Source of the DNA: Torymus aiolomorphi | Taxonomy: Eukaryota; Arthropoda; Insecta; Hymenoptera; Torymidae | DNA: 64,000 nucleotides | NCBI GenBank assembly: GCA_036365515.1 | Contig: CM070874.1 | Span: 111,773,235-111,837,234 of the forward strand | Direction of reading: 5' to 3' | Part shown: one piece after another, positions 26,401-40,289 of the stretch | Numbering within the stretch: the first letter of the stretch is position 1 | Layout of the letters: every line of letters begins with the position of its first letter | Translations under genes and position numbers: made by a program | Notes under the pieces: generated by a model | Database searches by the model: none | Seen by the model: only the letters and a program-made list of their open reading frames with translations | Told to the model about the DNA's origin: nothing

Positions 26401-29400
26401 GTTTTAACGTAATATTCGCCGCGAAACACTCGCGATAAAGTCCCCATAAGCAAATTGGGAAGTACCACAAGCACGCAGAGAGCAATTCGAGACGATTGTA
26501 TTACTTCGCAAAATTAAACAACGCGAATTCGATATGCAGTTACGTTTATATGCGCGTCTCATGTGTGCATCTGCATATGTATACCCCCTCGGGTGGAGAA
26601 TTAATGAGGACCCAGGTAGGACCCTGTATTCGATTTCGCGTGCGTCGGAGCGGTATAGAAACGAAAATAGCGGAATTAATATAGAGCCTAGTTAGGGACC
26701 AATCAGGATCTAGCTAATCTTCATATTATTAATGATACATCTAACGTTATATAAACCAAATAACTCTTATGAGCTTAACACAAACCTTCTTGGGAATTGT
26801 GAATTGTGACAATATAATCTCAAACATTCCTCCTTGATTAAAACAACATTATAACCATTTGATTTATTACATCGCCGTTATTAAGCAAACATTTATAACG
26901 TTTTTCTAATAAAAGGACACAAATGAAAAAATTCATCTACGAATATATCACGCTACTCTCGTTTTAATAATAAATGATAATTCTTATCCAAAGCAAACCT
27001 TGAAAGTCATCTCGCCGTTGATGAAAAAACTTTTAATAATATGGACTTTTAGTTAGAACCTAATAGGCTACGTATAGCATTTCTTTATTAAGACTCTGAA
27101 GAAGCTTCCAATCGTGAGCTTCTGCGAGAAGCTAACTAGATGCTCTTAACTGGGTCCAACTAGTTAAATTTCCACCCGTCGACGACTCCGCACACACACA
27201 TACACACACATGAATGTACGCGCGCGGTGTGTCCATATAAGCGAATAATTATGAAAAGTGTTAATGCCCCTGCAATCGATGATCCGCCATTTGATACGTC
27301 GTCGGTGCGAGAGTCAAGTCGGAAACCGCCAACGTAATTACGGGGTACACACACACACGCGCACGTACACACATCAGTATCACACGAAATGCAGTGTAAG
27401 TTGCGCGCGATTAATCAAACGCGAAACAGTAATTTTACTCCGGAGGTATATACGCGCGTGCGGAGTGTCATTTGTCCCCGCGCGGCGCGTCCCTCCGCCA
27501 ACAGCCATTTAACGAGCGAATTCCAACGTGTTTTATTATAACGAAGAATATATAATATAGTATACATTAATGAATTAATACTGCTGAATTATAAGAGTAA
27601 AAATAACTTTGTGAATTTTGACGAAGGCCAGAAATGTCGACGATGTGTTTTAGCTGACGAACTTTATGAGCCGGGACTATCCGAACGAGAATTTTAGCGA
27701 TTGAATATTCCGATTCTGAACTTATATAATAGGTATCCTTTTGCGTCCATCTGTACTTGATAATTCAATTCTTTAACGTGCTAAGGAAAATTTCGTTTCA
27801 AAAATGTATGTTCTCTGAGAAAATTCACTGTTATCGATGAATTAAATTAAACTTTGCGAGAATTGAATGGTTTTAAAATTGAAGCGACTCGATTGACGGA
27901 AATTTAATAATAGATGTAGTGGAAACTAGGAATTTTGAGCTGTCTAATAGAAAATAGTGGAATTCACAATTTTAATTATGTAATAATCTAAGAAAATTTT
28001 AATAATCCTTAAAAGGGTGAATTAAACTCGACGGTATTTCCAGTGCGCCGGAAACGTAATTGTTTTGAGATTCGAAGAATAGAAATTCATGCCAGTAATG
28101 AATGTTGAGATCATTTGAATAATCGGATTAAACAATATCGTCCTAAAATTTCTACAGGTATCGAAGAACCAATATATATTCAAGGATTTTAATGAATTTA
28201 GCGAGTACATTTTAAAGCACTGGAAATATTCGGATAATTAATTTTTTAACCACGACTTTTCTACATTAAGCCGAGAAAATACAAAAAATATAAAACTAAA
28301 AACAATTTAAAAATCTTAAAAATAAGTCTTAGTCCCACAGAATGAGTTTACAGCTTTAAAACTACAAGTTACATTCGAACTCTACAATTACAGATTACGA
28401 TGGTGAATTGCCGAATATTTTAAAATACATTTAACTGCATGTCGTTTCATGTCAAAACGTCAAATTACAAATTATTTTTTGTACTGTCAATTCAAAATAC
28501 CAACTAATAATGCAAGCATTTATCTTGTTAAAATAATAAAGTCCCTAAGGTGAATAATGGCTTTACGTTTAATAATTCGAAAAATTTTTCAAATTTGTAC
28601 TTTATTAAAAAAAAAGTCGATAAACGCACGTGAAACGCGAAAAACAAAATAAAATAATTGCGACTGAAGAGATCTGTTTTTGACATGAAAAGATGCGTTT
28701 ATAACGAGACACGGAACAAGCAATTTTTTCATAATGTAAATAAGTCCGTGTACACATAGAGCGCTTGCACGTGAAATTACGATTAAACACGCATTGTGTA
28801 TTTGACTTTATTGGTATTACTGTTTCTCTAATCCCCCATTGTACTGAACTCTTAATGATAATCACTCGATTCGTCTCGGTGTATTCATTAGCTCGTGTTA
28901 AGCTCGTAGGCGTTTTTTCGCGTCTGTATGGATGCGCGGTTACGTTTTTGATCAAGACCTAAAGGAGCTGAAAAAACGAACATATTTACACACACGAAAA
29001 AACCATTACCGACACCAGTTTGCGGAAAATCACGAATTTCTAGTTTTCATTTTTTTAAAAGTGTACGCGTGTTGAGAGAGTTGCAAGCAGCAGAGACAAC
29101 TCATTCATTCGTTTCGCTATCGTGTCCTCATCGAACCGCGCTCGTCCATTAGCTTATATGCGTCGCGTGGAGAAAGTGTTTCCGAGGAAAATTATTCCGA
29201 GATTTAGCGATACCAAAAGCTTGTAGAGTTTAAAATTTTTCACGTAGCATGCGCGAAATTTTTTTCCCGACACGAAGCTACTTTTTCAGTGATATTCAAT
29301 GTGGTTGGAAAATTTTTGAATGATTTATGACTGGAAAGCGGATGATTAAATTTTTCAAGGGAACAAAATTCTACCCAGCAGCGTTCTTTTTTCATTCCGC

Positions 29401-32400
29401 TCAAATTCAAAGAATGCGTTACTGAAAAATATGATAATTCTCGACTAAAACACGCCTTTCTCTTCTGACGAAGAAATCGAATTGTATTTTTTGCGACGCA
29501 AATTGGCGAATAAAATCCGCGGAAAAGCGCTGCTCTCCTTCTCTTTTTTTCCCCCCTGAAAATACTCGTTACCATACACCAACCGTATGAAACTTCACTT
29601 CGTCGCCAGAATTCAAGACTTATCGTACCAACAACGATTTAACAAGTATAAAAAAGCGCCTTATACAGCGGCGAGCGTATAATTTTTCCACCTGAAAAAT
29701 GACTCCGGAGAAAAATGCCCGAAGCGCTCGCGCTCGCGTAACATGCATCAGCCTCTGGGCAGAATCTATGAAATTTACAAATGCACCACTCGCGCTCGTG
29801 CGCGCGCACGCGGAAGTTTACGTATACACTGATAAGCAGATGCGCGCCGAGTTTACCAAGGCGTATCTCTCGCCCTAAACTTAGAGTGTACACCTCACTT
29901 ACGTGCTTGCTGGTATATATGGAATGTAAACACTAACTTCAGAGCCGTAAATTATTCTGCAAAAATCGCGATAATAACGTTACGGTCGGATAATAAACGT
30001 ATTGCAACGCACGCATTAATCAAGCAAACCGTATAACACTCGCAAGACTTTCGCCGCGCCGGGAAATACGGGGTAAAAATTACGGGGTTCTGGCTTGGGC
30101 ACGTTAACTAGTTATCGCCGCGAAGTTCTGGTTTTATTTGCGATTCCCAAGGCGATCGTTTCACATGTGCGAGCTGGAAAACCACTCACGCGCGCGGTTA
30201 ATGAACAATTTTTCACCTTTCAAAGTTAACGCATGACTGATATCCTTTTTTATTTCCTTTTTGCTTTTTGTTGCCGCGATGTAATTTTTTTGCGGTTGTA
30301 ATTCTTGGAAAGGAATTTAGGGCGATCGATAAGGCGTTACTCGGGATTTTTTTTTAATTGGTTTCAGTGTAAATCTTTGTAACATTCGAAGCAACGGAAC
30401 AAAAAAACTTTTAATTACTGTCGTTTAGAAGAGAGTTTGATCGAACCTTTTTTTACAGCTACAACACAGCCTGGAATTCAAATAAAATCAAAAAATAAAT
30501 TCAGAGATTTAAGGAGCATTAATGGCGAGGGCTCCAACGGTCCGAATTTAATCAATCAAACAAAAAAAGGGAGCTCGGACAGCTCGCGGGCGGCCGTCAA
30601 AGGCGAAAGCAATAAATGCGCTTCCTCGGTCACGGAAATTCAATTGCGCGCCGGACTCGCTCTATTTCAAAGGACAATTAATTTGTGTTTTTACGCGCTC
30701 ACTATCGAATAAACCGAATCCGCGCGTTTTTCAATTACCGCACATAATGTCCTACTGCCGCGTTGCACTTGCGCCCCCCTGAAACGCGATGCATATATTA
30801 TACGCGGAAAAAGAGAGAGGCTGAGCAGAGATAAGGCGCCCGATAAAAAAAATACATACAACACGACGGCGATGCTGTTGTCTTGAGTACGAAAATATTC
30901 ATGAAACTTTTAGCCGCCACAGCTCATTTTTATTTTACACTTTTCAGCGAGCATCGACACTAATATCCATACAAGACTCATCACGCGTGCGTACCGTCTC
31001 ACGATTTCGCGCGCCTCGTGTGCGCGATTGGGTATCGGTTTTGGGCCGCGGATGAAAGAAAAAAAAGTAGAAGCGTAGGCGTAAGGCTGTAATATCGGGC
31101 AAGGGCGATGGGCTGTACAGTTATTGACTTTCTTCTCGCGCTCCCGTGATTATTTTTTCCTCTCTTTCTCTTCTTTTATTTTTTGCCACGCGGACGCAGG
31201 TACGTGCGCGCGCTGTAAAGAATTTCGCGCCGCGCTCTACTACGTTGTCTGAATTTTCGATAAAGCAATAAGTTTAATATTCACCTGTGCTGGGCGCTTT
31301 TTGCCTGTATTTCATTAAAATTTCAATCTGTAATGTAGTAGACTATTTCCCCAAGATTTTGTTCCTTTGCACGATATTCCAATAGAATGTCATTTCGCGA
31401 AAAATAACACAAAAAAAATCGCATAGTGTATGATCATGAAAAATTTATTCGTCCGTTTTACTTTCCGTTTCACGTTACCGGCCCTTTCCGCGCCTGGTAG
31501 AAGAGCAATTATCCTGTATTTTCGCAGTTAAAAGGATCAATATTGCTTTAAGATCTTACATAAAACAAACCAAAACTTCCAGCAACACCTTTTTCCCATC
31601 AAGCGAGTAAAAACACTCGAACCTTTAAACCATCGGCAATGGAAATTAAGTCGCACCAAAATCTCTTTCAATTCTCTGAAACGCGAGCATTTTTTCACAG
31701 CGCGGGCTGATGGAAACCGATTGATTTCCAGGTGAGTAGCTATGCGAGAAGTAACCGCGTACATAATCGAAACCATTTGTCACGGCACATCCCCGCTCGG
31801 CCGAGAAGAAGTTTCGCGCGCGAAAACTTTCCGAATGAAAACGTTTATCCCCCCGGCAGGGGGAGTTTCTCATCCTCCCCTGCTTCTGTGCGTGTATATT
31901 TACATGTTCCTATATATAGAGTTATTTTTTTTTGCGTAGCCATCGGAGCGGACCGTGTGTAATAACGCATGAACCTTAGCGAATTGAATACGTCAAAGGA
32001 GTATAATATATTGTGTCAAATTGAGTAAAATATGTGGTAGTTTATAGTTTAAGGAACAGAGAAATTTTATTAGAAATTATTCTTTTACGTATTTTATATC
32101 TTATTGTGTAACCGTATATAATCCATAATATTGTTATGATTAATGTGACAATAGGTATATTACACAAACGATATGTGAATATTTTACTTTAGTTTAGTTT
32201 TAATACTTTATTGCAATATATTTCGATTTTACCGAAAAATCCCGTATTTTTGTGACATAGTATTTGCGAATGATCGGTCGAGTGAAGCGTTCATCGTTAC
32301 ATTTTACATCGCGGCTGCCCTTTACACTCTGTTCGGTTAGTTTTTTTTTAAACTTCACGAAATCACGAGGGACCAATGACTGCAAAGCTTGATCCATGCG

Positions 32401-33480
32401 AGTTATCGCTATAGATATATATACGTGCTGACAGTTCAGCGAAAACATTCACGAAGCGAACTAACTACTGACGGACGAAAAAACACCACTGCGGATACAC
32501 GCATCGCGGCGCCAGAACGTTATTAACTCGATGTACGAACAAACAATAACTATATTACAACCAGTCGAATCAATTTTCATCAATATTTCCAGCGAAATGG
32601 CACTCTGACGATTTGGTGCTGCCGGAAATTACGCTGCACCCGGAATTTAAAGAGAATTTTCGGTTACATCACGCGCATACGGAGGGCGTACATTCGATGA
32701 ATCACGATAGAGATATATAAAGGGAGGAGAGAAAAAAACGAGACTAGGCAAAGTGAAAGAGGACGATGGGAAAGAAACGGCCGGGGCGGAGACCAATATT
32801 ACGCATCCCTCGTTGCGCACAGCCGCACGACGCGACGATTTTGACGAGTGTTCGATTTTATTGCGATTCCGCGTGATGGTGCAGTGTGCGCACGAAAAAA
32901 GCGGCGGAATGAAAGGAGGGAAAGAAAAACGTCACGCACATACGTACATATATATATATATATACCTCTATACATATTACATATACATACCCCATACGTA
33001 TACTCGCATGTAGCTGTACCTATAAACTATACCTGTGCCGTTCATCAATTACGATGATTATCTCGTTGCGCTCGTTTTCCCCCTTTTTTTCTTCTTCTTC
33101 TCATAGTGTTCTTGGGTATATAGAGAGGCAGACAGAGAGAGAAAGTTTTGGGAAAAAAGTGAGCGTGTAGAGGAAATTGCGCGGGCGCGCGCACTACTGC
33201 GCCCTTTGTTTAGGAAGCACTCGAGGCATTTTTATCGTTTGCCAATTTGATCCCTTTTTGACGGACTGAGATATACGTAGTAGTACACCACACGAACAAA
33301 AACTTGGGATATATATAAGAGGCAGAGCAAACATCGCTTATTTACAGAGAGGAATAGAAGAAGAAAAAAAATGTATTTTCAGATTAACGTGTTCGAGTGG
33401 ATAAACGCGAATTGTTTTGATAAGGACCAGGACAAAGTGGACATGCGATTGTACTGCCTTTCACATTTTCTGGGGCAATA

Positions 33481-33735
33481 TATTTGGGCAAATCCACAAT
33501 ACTTTTAACGTAATTCATTGCTGTTAGTAGCTTGCCGTGCGAAGCACAGAAACTAGACTGGATGTAAAATCTTGAATGGAAACTAGAAAAAAAAGTCCTG
33601 TGATCGATATGAATGTACTACGCACTAGATTTACATCCATTCTAGTTTCTGTGCTTCGCACGGCTAATAGCAGCAATAAATTACTTTAAAAAAAACTCAT
33701 ACACTAAAGTTGAAAGTATTGTGGATTTTCCCATA
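33481..33735. mobile_element. 255-bp hairpin MITE, family with TATGGGAAAATCC-type ends
   Basis: The left end TATTTGGGCAAATCCACAAT and the right end, reverse complemented, TATGGGAAAATCCACAAT match, and the inner arms pair through CGTGCGAAGCACAGAAACTA with TAGTTTCTGTGCTTCGCACG, leaving a short loop near 33608. TA flanks both ends. The terminal consensus TATGxGxAAATCC is shared with 8858-9636 and 14537-15217. No coding capacity. Confidence 0.85.
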
Positions 33736-36700
33736 TATGTTGTTGGAATAAAGAGAAACTATATACATATAATTTTTCGAAAATATACCAGATGATAAAG
33801 CTATATAATGATAAAAATAAGGGTTAAACTCATGAAAGTAAACGGTTGATCGTTTAAGTTTGACAGTTATACGCATTTGAATCGTTCGCTTGTTATTGCT
33901 TCAAAAAGTGTGGAGGGCTTTGCATGAATGTTCGATATATTCACTTTGTCAAGTATCAACACTATATTTTTTATAAATGAAAATAAAAAAAAAATAAACG
34001 AGACAAACGAGTGTCGAGTCAGAAAGGGATAAGAGTGGCTCAGCAAACTGCATTTCTCCCGTCGATCGGTGTCGGCGGGAAGCTCATCTGATTGTTATAA
34101 TCTGTGAAACAACAAATGAGGGTTTATTCATGTAATTATACATACGATGATGCAAGTTTCGACCAATGCAATATTTACTGCAAAACAAAAAAAAAAGGAT
34201 TGATGAAACAGAGTACGAAAAAGGTGGTCGTAAACGAAGAAAAGCGTAGATGTGTTTAGCGAATTCCCAGTAACACGGAAAAAGCGGTAAAAACAAAAAA
34301 AAAAAAAGAAGTTTAAGAAGTATATAATAATTATTTAAGTGCGAATTGCGAGTCGACGACGACGAGACGGAGAACGTGTTACTACATTATATATCGTGTA
34401 GCGTCACACGATAATAGCGATACATGACTTTTAAGAAAACTCTTTAAGCGAAATCAATTTTGAATTAATCGTTCGTTAGGAAAAAATGGTGAGTGGATCA
34501 AGTAGTTAATATACTTAAAGGAACCTTTCAAACTTCCAAGTTGGTTGGAAGTGTGTGTGAAATAAGTTGGATCGAAATGTCGAGGGAGTATAGAAAGCGG
34601 GAGGGAGAAGGAGAAAAGGTTTGTCGAACGCTGGAAATTCTGCTGCCTTTTTCCTTTACACTATACATACATATACATACACACACACTTCGTGTACACA
34701 TACGTACCATTGTGCGTTCCATTATTTTCTCGTTTTCGTCATCTCCCGTTCCCCCGAGAGATTTTCCTTCGATTCCTTCGTACATTATAAAAAAAAAAAG
34801 GAAGCCGAGAAAGAAAGAGAGGAAGAATGTATTGCATTTTCGCAGAGGCGCCAACGATTTTCCGAGAGCGTGAAAGAAGTTAGCAAACACACGCGCGTGT
34901 GTACGTGATAGAAAGAGAGAGAGAAAGAAAAAAGGCGCCAGGAGACTGCGAATCGTATTTTTGGTCGGACTTTGGGAGGGTTGATGTGGAAAGTGCGCAA
35001 GTTCGATTGTGAGTGGCGGAGGAGATTGTAAAACAGTATTGCGTATGTATTTTTGTAAAATTTTCTGTATAATGGAGAATTGGTATTGTATAGGTATTTG
35101 CGTATACCTGATTGTTTTTGTATTAACGAGACGATGTGGCATATTTTGGCTGAAATATCAAATGTTTGTTGTTGTTCAATTTAATTCAAGCCTGAAACTC
35201 GCAATTTCGACATTGTACTGCGATTTGATTTGTAATTTGAAGAATTTCAAACGAATTCTCATGCTACAAAATTGCTTATGCAATAGCAAACACATTCCAT
35301 TGTTTCGGGAATTTAGCTTTTACCACACGTTGAATAATAAATATGAATTTGCACTTTTTTGTTACCGCCATATTATTCACCTATAACAATCATATAGGGA
35401 AACATGTGTTAACCACGAATAATAAAAAGAAAACAGCTTCAGGGTTTGATGAGTGTAAACATAATGTATGTGAAAATAATAATTAGCCGTGTTCTTTTTT
35501 ATATGACAAAAAAGACTTAAGTAACCGTTGATTGTATGTTCAAATATAATTAGAAACATTTCGTTGTCACTTATAAAGAAGACAACAAGCAATAAAAAAA
35601 AACAAATGATCATGCCAATGAAGCAAGCTTTAATAACCCATTATTCCCCGGACTTTCCGTCCGCCTTCTCATTGTATTCCATTGTATTCGACCCCCCCCC
35701 CCCTTACGCGCCGCATTATATAGCTGAGAAAGAAAGAGTGAGAGAGAGTGAGAGTATAAGGGCTGTGGTGAGAGAGCTTTCGACAAAAGTATAATGCTAC
35801 CGGAATCCGTGTTAATCGATATTTTTACTGAGAGAACGAAGAGCAAGAGAGAGAGAAATATAGCTAGAGAATGAGACAGAAGCGCGCATTAACCAAGTGG
35901 ATAATCAAACGACGTACGGCCGTTGTAATTATATACACGAGGAGAGAGACAGCAAGAGAGAGCACACTTTACGTAAAATCCAATTACCAATTCTTTCGTA
36001 TTATATAAATAAATATATATATATACACACACATTGTATTGTAATTTGCGCGCGCTTGAAAAGCAAAATGTTAGCGGGTTCGATTGTGCGCGTGAGAGAG
36101 AGAAAGAGAAAGAAAGAGTGAATGAGCCAAACGAGCCATGAGAGAGAGAATGAGTGACAGAGAGAGCGAATCCGGCTGCTGACGACCGACTTCGTTTTAG
36201 AGACGAATAGCGTTCGCGAGCGTTAAGCCTGCGACAGATGTTGGAATTAATAAATGGTAATAATGAAATATAACACGAACTCCTGGATCTTTATTCATTG
36301 ATCTGTCCACTTGACAATCCTTCTGATCCTTTTGTACCCCTCAAGACGCGCCTGATCCCCCCCTCCCCTCTTGTCCTAAACCCCATTGCGGCTGCATTGA
36401 TATAACGAGCGCATCCCGTATACTTGCACAATGGAGTCTACACTCTCTGACCAGTGCAGGTGACAAGTAAAGTACTCTGAAATCTCTTTGATATTGGTTT
36501 ATTTTGGTTTGCTACAGTTGTTTTTTCGTTTGTTTTATAGATAATCTGAACAATAAGCAAATAATTCTTATAACTACCCCGAAAAATCAAAATTTTATTA
36601 TTCTTTTCTTGCATAGAAATATATGCTTTGAAATAACTGCATTATCGAAATAATGTTTCTACATGCGAAGAAGAAAAAACAATTTTATTTTGCTGTTGTT

Positions 36701-38417
36701 AATTTTTAATTTATCGAACCTGTCAATCTATTTTACTTTTAAAAATAAATGCATTCGTAAACTATCGTCAAGCAAATCAATCAACGTTTAAATTGACGTT
36801 ATCTATCTATGCGTGTCTTCCGCTTTCAAATTATGATATACAGAAAAAAAGACAGCTTTCCCGGCTGCATTTCACGCACGATACGCATCATAAACAAAGG
36901 CAATTTTAATTCCCAAATTTCAGCGTGAACTGACGGGCAGGCAATCACGCGTGCTCTGAATCAGGCCTCATGATGCTGCAAGATTTTCAATAAATTCGGC
37001 TGGTAGATTATTGAAATTCAAACGAGTCGCACGTCAAGCGCAGCACAACTCTTCCCCGTAAATTCCAATACTGATGTTAAACGCAAAAAATATCGCCCAC
37101 ATTTAATTCACGTTTGCTGTTTTACAAGTTCAACACTTTTCGATGGAATCGCAGCTACGTCGTGGTTACCAGCTTGAGCGTTGTAATAACCTCGTTTGAG
37201 ACCTGCGGTTGGCCTCATTAAAAATAGGTGTATACTCGCAATTGATCGCGAGGTGCGGCGATACTGACTAATTTATATTCTCAACTCTTTAATCTCAATG
37301 GGTCCTAATTTCCAGCGCGCAAAGTTTGGGCCAAGTTGTGTGAACTAGTAAGCAAACTTATATTTAATTCAATTGCAGATGGAATCATGCGATATTTCAT
37401 TTAACAAAAGCTGATATACATTTGTAGGTTTGCACTTTTACAATTATTGATCGTGAAAACATAGATGTAGTTAATTATTCTGATAGTTTTTATGGTAACT
37501 TTTTAAATATAAGTTTGATTATTTTTAAGGAAAAAAGAACTTGTGTTTACAGAAATAAAATCTGCAAATATTTAAAATCAATAATTGTAGGAATATTTAA
37601 ACATATTTATACTATGAACTAGTTATTAAAAAATGCAAAACAAAGAAATTTATAAACTAATATTTTATCTTTAATATTTATAGTTTAAATCCACTTATTC
37701 GTTATTAGTATCTTTTATTGTAACTGCATAGTGTATTGTATTGCAAAATGCACGATTTTTACTTTTTATATCGAGTCAGTTTAAACTTCAAAATGATCAC
37801 ATTGCGTATACCTCATGAGCCAGCTACTGAACTGTCTTTATGATCGCACAGGTTATTTGTATATCCAACTAAATAGAAGAATTAAAGGCTCACAATTTGA
37901 AATAATGCCATATTTTTTATCTCTGTTAATTCTAATATTAGTGTTGTATATAAAAAATCGCTGCCAATTCATTGCACACTTAGCTTCCTCAAACATAATT
38001 TATTGTTCCATTACATTAATGATTAATGCCAATACTAGAGGTGTTGTTGAGTGTAAGGAGACGATGAAGAACTCGCCTGGTATATACTCTTAATGTGGTT
38101 CCGTACAGCATCGCTGATATGATGCAGGGTTACCTGATGTCGATCTTCTATCTTTTTCACTGACGTTCAAGTGACGTCACATTCTTTGAGAGTAAGTGAT
38201 ACAAAAAGTCGCCATCTGGCAACTCTGATGTGATGTACCTAAATCTTCTTTGAGATTTATTCTTAGGCCTAGAAATACGGTAGATAGAAGCTCGGTCTTT
38301 GGGTATTTTGGAACTGCACAGAAATGCGGCTTTAAAAATCTTATAGCACCGTTCGATTGTGGGTGGTATAGTGAGGTTTAAATAATGAGAGAAAAAAGAA
38401 AAGGATATATCGCCGGT
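33736..38417. other. No gene recognised; purine-rich stretch then AT-rich DNA
   Basis: At about 34550-36180 the + strand is rich in GAGAGA and GAAAGA tracts, and a run of C sits at about 35691-35702. The largest frame, a 204-codon minus frame at 34528-35142, is the low-complexity antisense of these tracts. An AATAAA occurs near 36250. The purine bias on the + strand would fit transcription in that direction but does not prove it. The minus frame at 38157-38450 is not recognised. An exact TGACGTCA lies at 38172-38179. Confidence 0.45.
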
Positions 38418-38822
38418 GCCGACAAAGACTATCCCGCTCAGAAATGCCATGAAGACTATCCCCCATCAGCATTTGCCACGAAAAGAATCTTAGTTAAAAA
38501 ACACCACGAAAACTATCCCCCATCAGCATTCGCCACGAAAAGAAACCCATCTACAAAAGTGCCACGAAAACTATCCCGCATCTATGTTCGCCATGAAAAG
38601 AATCTCACCTACAAAAACGCCACGAAAACTATTCCTCTTAAAAAGGTGTCCGCGAAAACTATCCCATATAGATATTCGCCACGAAAAGAATCCCACCTAC
38701 AAAAACACCACGAAAACTACCTCGCATCAGCATTCGCCACGAAAAGAATCTTAGCTAAAAAACACCACGAAAAGAAACTCAACAAAAAAAAACGACACGA
38801 AAACTACGCTAGAAATAATATT
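38418..38822. repeat. 29-bp-period array built on a GCCACGAAAA core
   Basis: A core RCCACGAAAA (with variants GCCATGAAAA, TCCGCGAAAA, GACACGAAAA) occurs at 38446, 38475, 38503, 38532, 38561, 38590, 38619, 38649, 38678, 38707, 38736, 38764 and 38794, with a diverged first unit at 38418. Spacing is 28-30 bp throughout. Two unit types mostly alternate: type A continues CTATCCC and type B continues GAATC. Because 29 is not divisible by 3, the same DNA is read in rotating frames by the 161-codon + strand frame at 38385-38870, so that frame is not evidence for a protein. Confidence 0.9.
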
Positions 38823-40026
38823 CGCATTAGATTTTTTTGGGGAATCATATTGGAAAAGGGACCCTTTTAACATATTCGCCAGGCCCAAAAATTGTGCATT
38901 ATTGTTTAAACAATTTTTTTTAAACAAATTAAGAAAATTTGAATTTTTTGAAAAAATTTTGGAAGAATCCTTCGAGATTACGAACAACTATGAATTTTTT
39001 CAGATTTTTTTATACATTTCGCGACGGATATATAAACAAAATTGTCACGATACTCATTTGTGCATATATGCTACAAAGCCAGTCAACCAGTTAAGAGTGT
39101 CATAAAAATTAGCAAATTTTTATTGCAATAAAATCCATATAAATTTCAGAATTTTAAATTGTATGTTGAACCGTGATATCTCGGTGCTACATCCTCCAAA
39201 AAAATTTTCCAAAAAAGCGAAATGGAGGCATTTTCTTCTAGTTTCATTATTTCATATTGTTCTTCTTCTCTTTTATTCTCTTCTGGAATAACCTAAGATA
39301 GGTAATATTATAATGTATTATAATATACTTTGTGTACACTCGACTGACGATTGATGTCTCTCATTGTGCTGGCGTATTCATTTTATTCAACAAATATGAA
39401 AGTGTAAGATAAACTCTCTTGTTTCATTTTTGCGAGGTTTTTGTAGCGATTCTACAGAGATATAGGTTAAATTTTGTTAAGGTTTATTAATACATTATTA
39501 AAGTATAAGAAAACAATTTTGTTATTGATTTTACATTATCATTGTTAAATAATAGCAGTATAAACAATGTCCGTAAAAAAAGTATACTCCTTGCATTGTA
39601 AATATTTCTGGAACCATTCGACCGATTCACAGTGGGCGAAAATTAGCGAATATTATACGTAAGCATAGCTATTATATATATGTTTATAGCACGTATTATA
39701 TATGCCACGCGTGCTGACTCAGATGTAGCTTATATTAACAATAAAAAACATACTATTAAATTAGAACATTTTTACTCCCTAAATCCTCGGCAATGCTGGC
39801 TCCAGTGGTTTGAGAATTTTGTCTCTCAATAAATATACTTAAGGCGATCTTACACCTATAGGCCTTTCTGGCAAAAATTACTTTAAAAAATGATAAAAAG
39901 TATTATTATAATAAAATAATGAAAACATATTGTAAATTATAACTTATTTTGAATAAAATGAGCCAAGACAAAGGTCCTCAAACTCATTTTATCCTCAGAT
40001 ATAGCATTTTCAAGAAAAACAGTTTG
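38823..40026. other. AT-rich noncoding DNA, no gene recognised
   Basis: No exon, RNA gene or transposon end is recognised between the 29-bp array and the retrotransposon fragment. Only short AT-rich chance frames are present. Confidence 0.55.
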
Positions 40027-40161
40027 CTCCTGAACATGCTTTTGGACTACATCGCGTAATTGGTGTGGGTACCAATATTGCTTTACGTTTATTGGCATGT
40101 TGTCTGTGGTCGATATTTTGCGACTAATCATTGATGTTTTACTCAATATATCACCTGGCAA
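40027..40161 (-). pseudogene. Truncated start of reverse transcriptase (second copy)
   Basis: The frame reads ISTTDNMPINVKQYWYPHQL, matching the PTTDNIPINVKQYRYPPHL stretch of the larger retrotransposon, which lies at the N-terminal edge of the reverse transcriptase. Similarity ends after VQEQ; the following codons are unrelated. The catalytic region with the YxDD motif is absent. A gap with stops separates it from the protease frame. Confidence 0.75.
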
Positions 40162-40289
40162 ATGAAATTGATAAGAAAATTAATTGCGCAACTAAATTCG
40201 TCACACTTTCTCGTTCCCTTGAATCAAGGTCAGCTATGATTAATAGGTCGATTATCTTTTTTATTCTACACTGAAATCCGGCTTCAGCC

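Larger units (their letters stand above)
22821..33480. other. No gene recognised; possible long 3' UTR or intergenic DNA
   Basis: No ORF of convincing quality lies between the RGK stop and the next mobile element. The first 600 bp hold an AT-rich minisatellite and a MITE, listed separately. Many AATAAA-like hexamers occur, so the real polyadenylation site cannot be chosen by eye. Candidate frames such as 22961-23191, 23933-24325 and 28605-28955 have no domain. A weak inverted repeat pair at about 26687 and 27166 is noted in the findings. Confidence 0.5.

Noticed and set aside
34528..35142. 204-codon minus-strand frame
   Set aside because: It is the antisense of purine-rich, low-complexity DNA, with no domain, no splice support and poly-S/F/L composition.
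38418..38822. CRISPR-like array
   Set aside because: Regular spacing suggests it at first, but the cores are short (10 bp) and degenerate, the spacers are related to one another in two alternating types, and the setting is a eukaryotic genome.
38385..38870. 161-codon + strand frame with repeated HENYPPSAFATKR blocks
   Set aside because: It is produced by a 29-bp tandem repeat. The unit length is not a multiple of three, so the frame rotates and the apparent peptide repeats occur in shifted frames.
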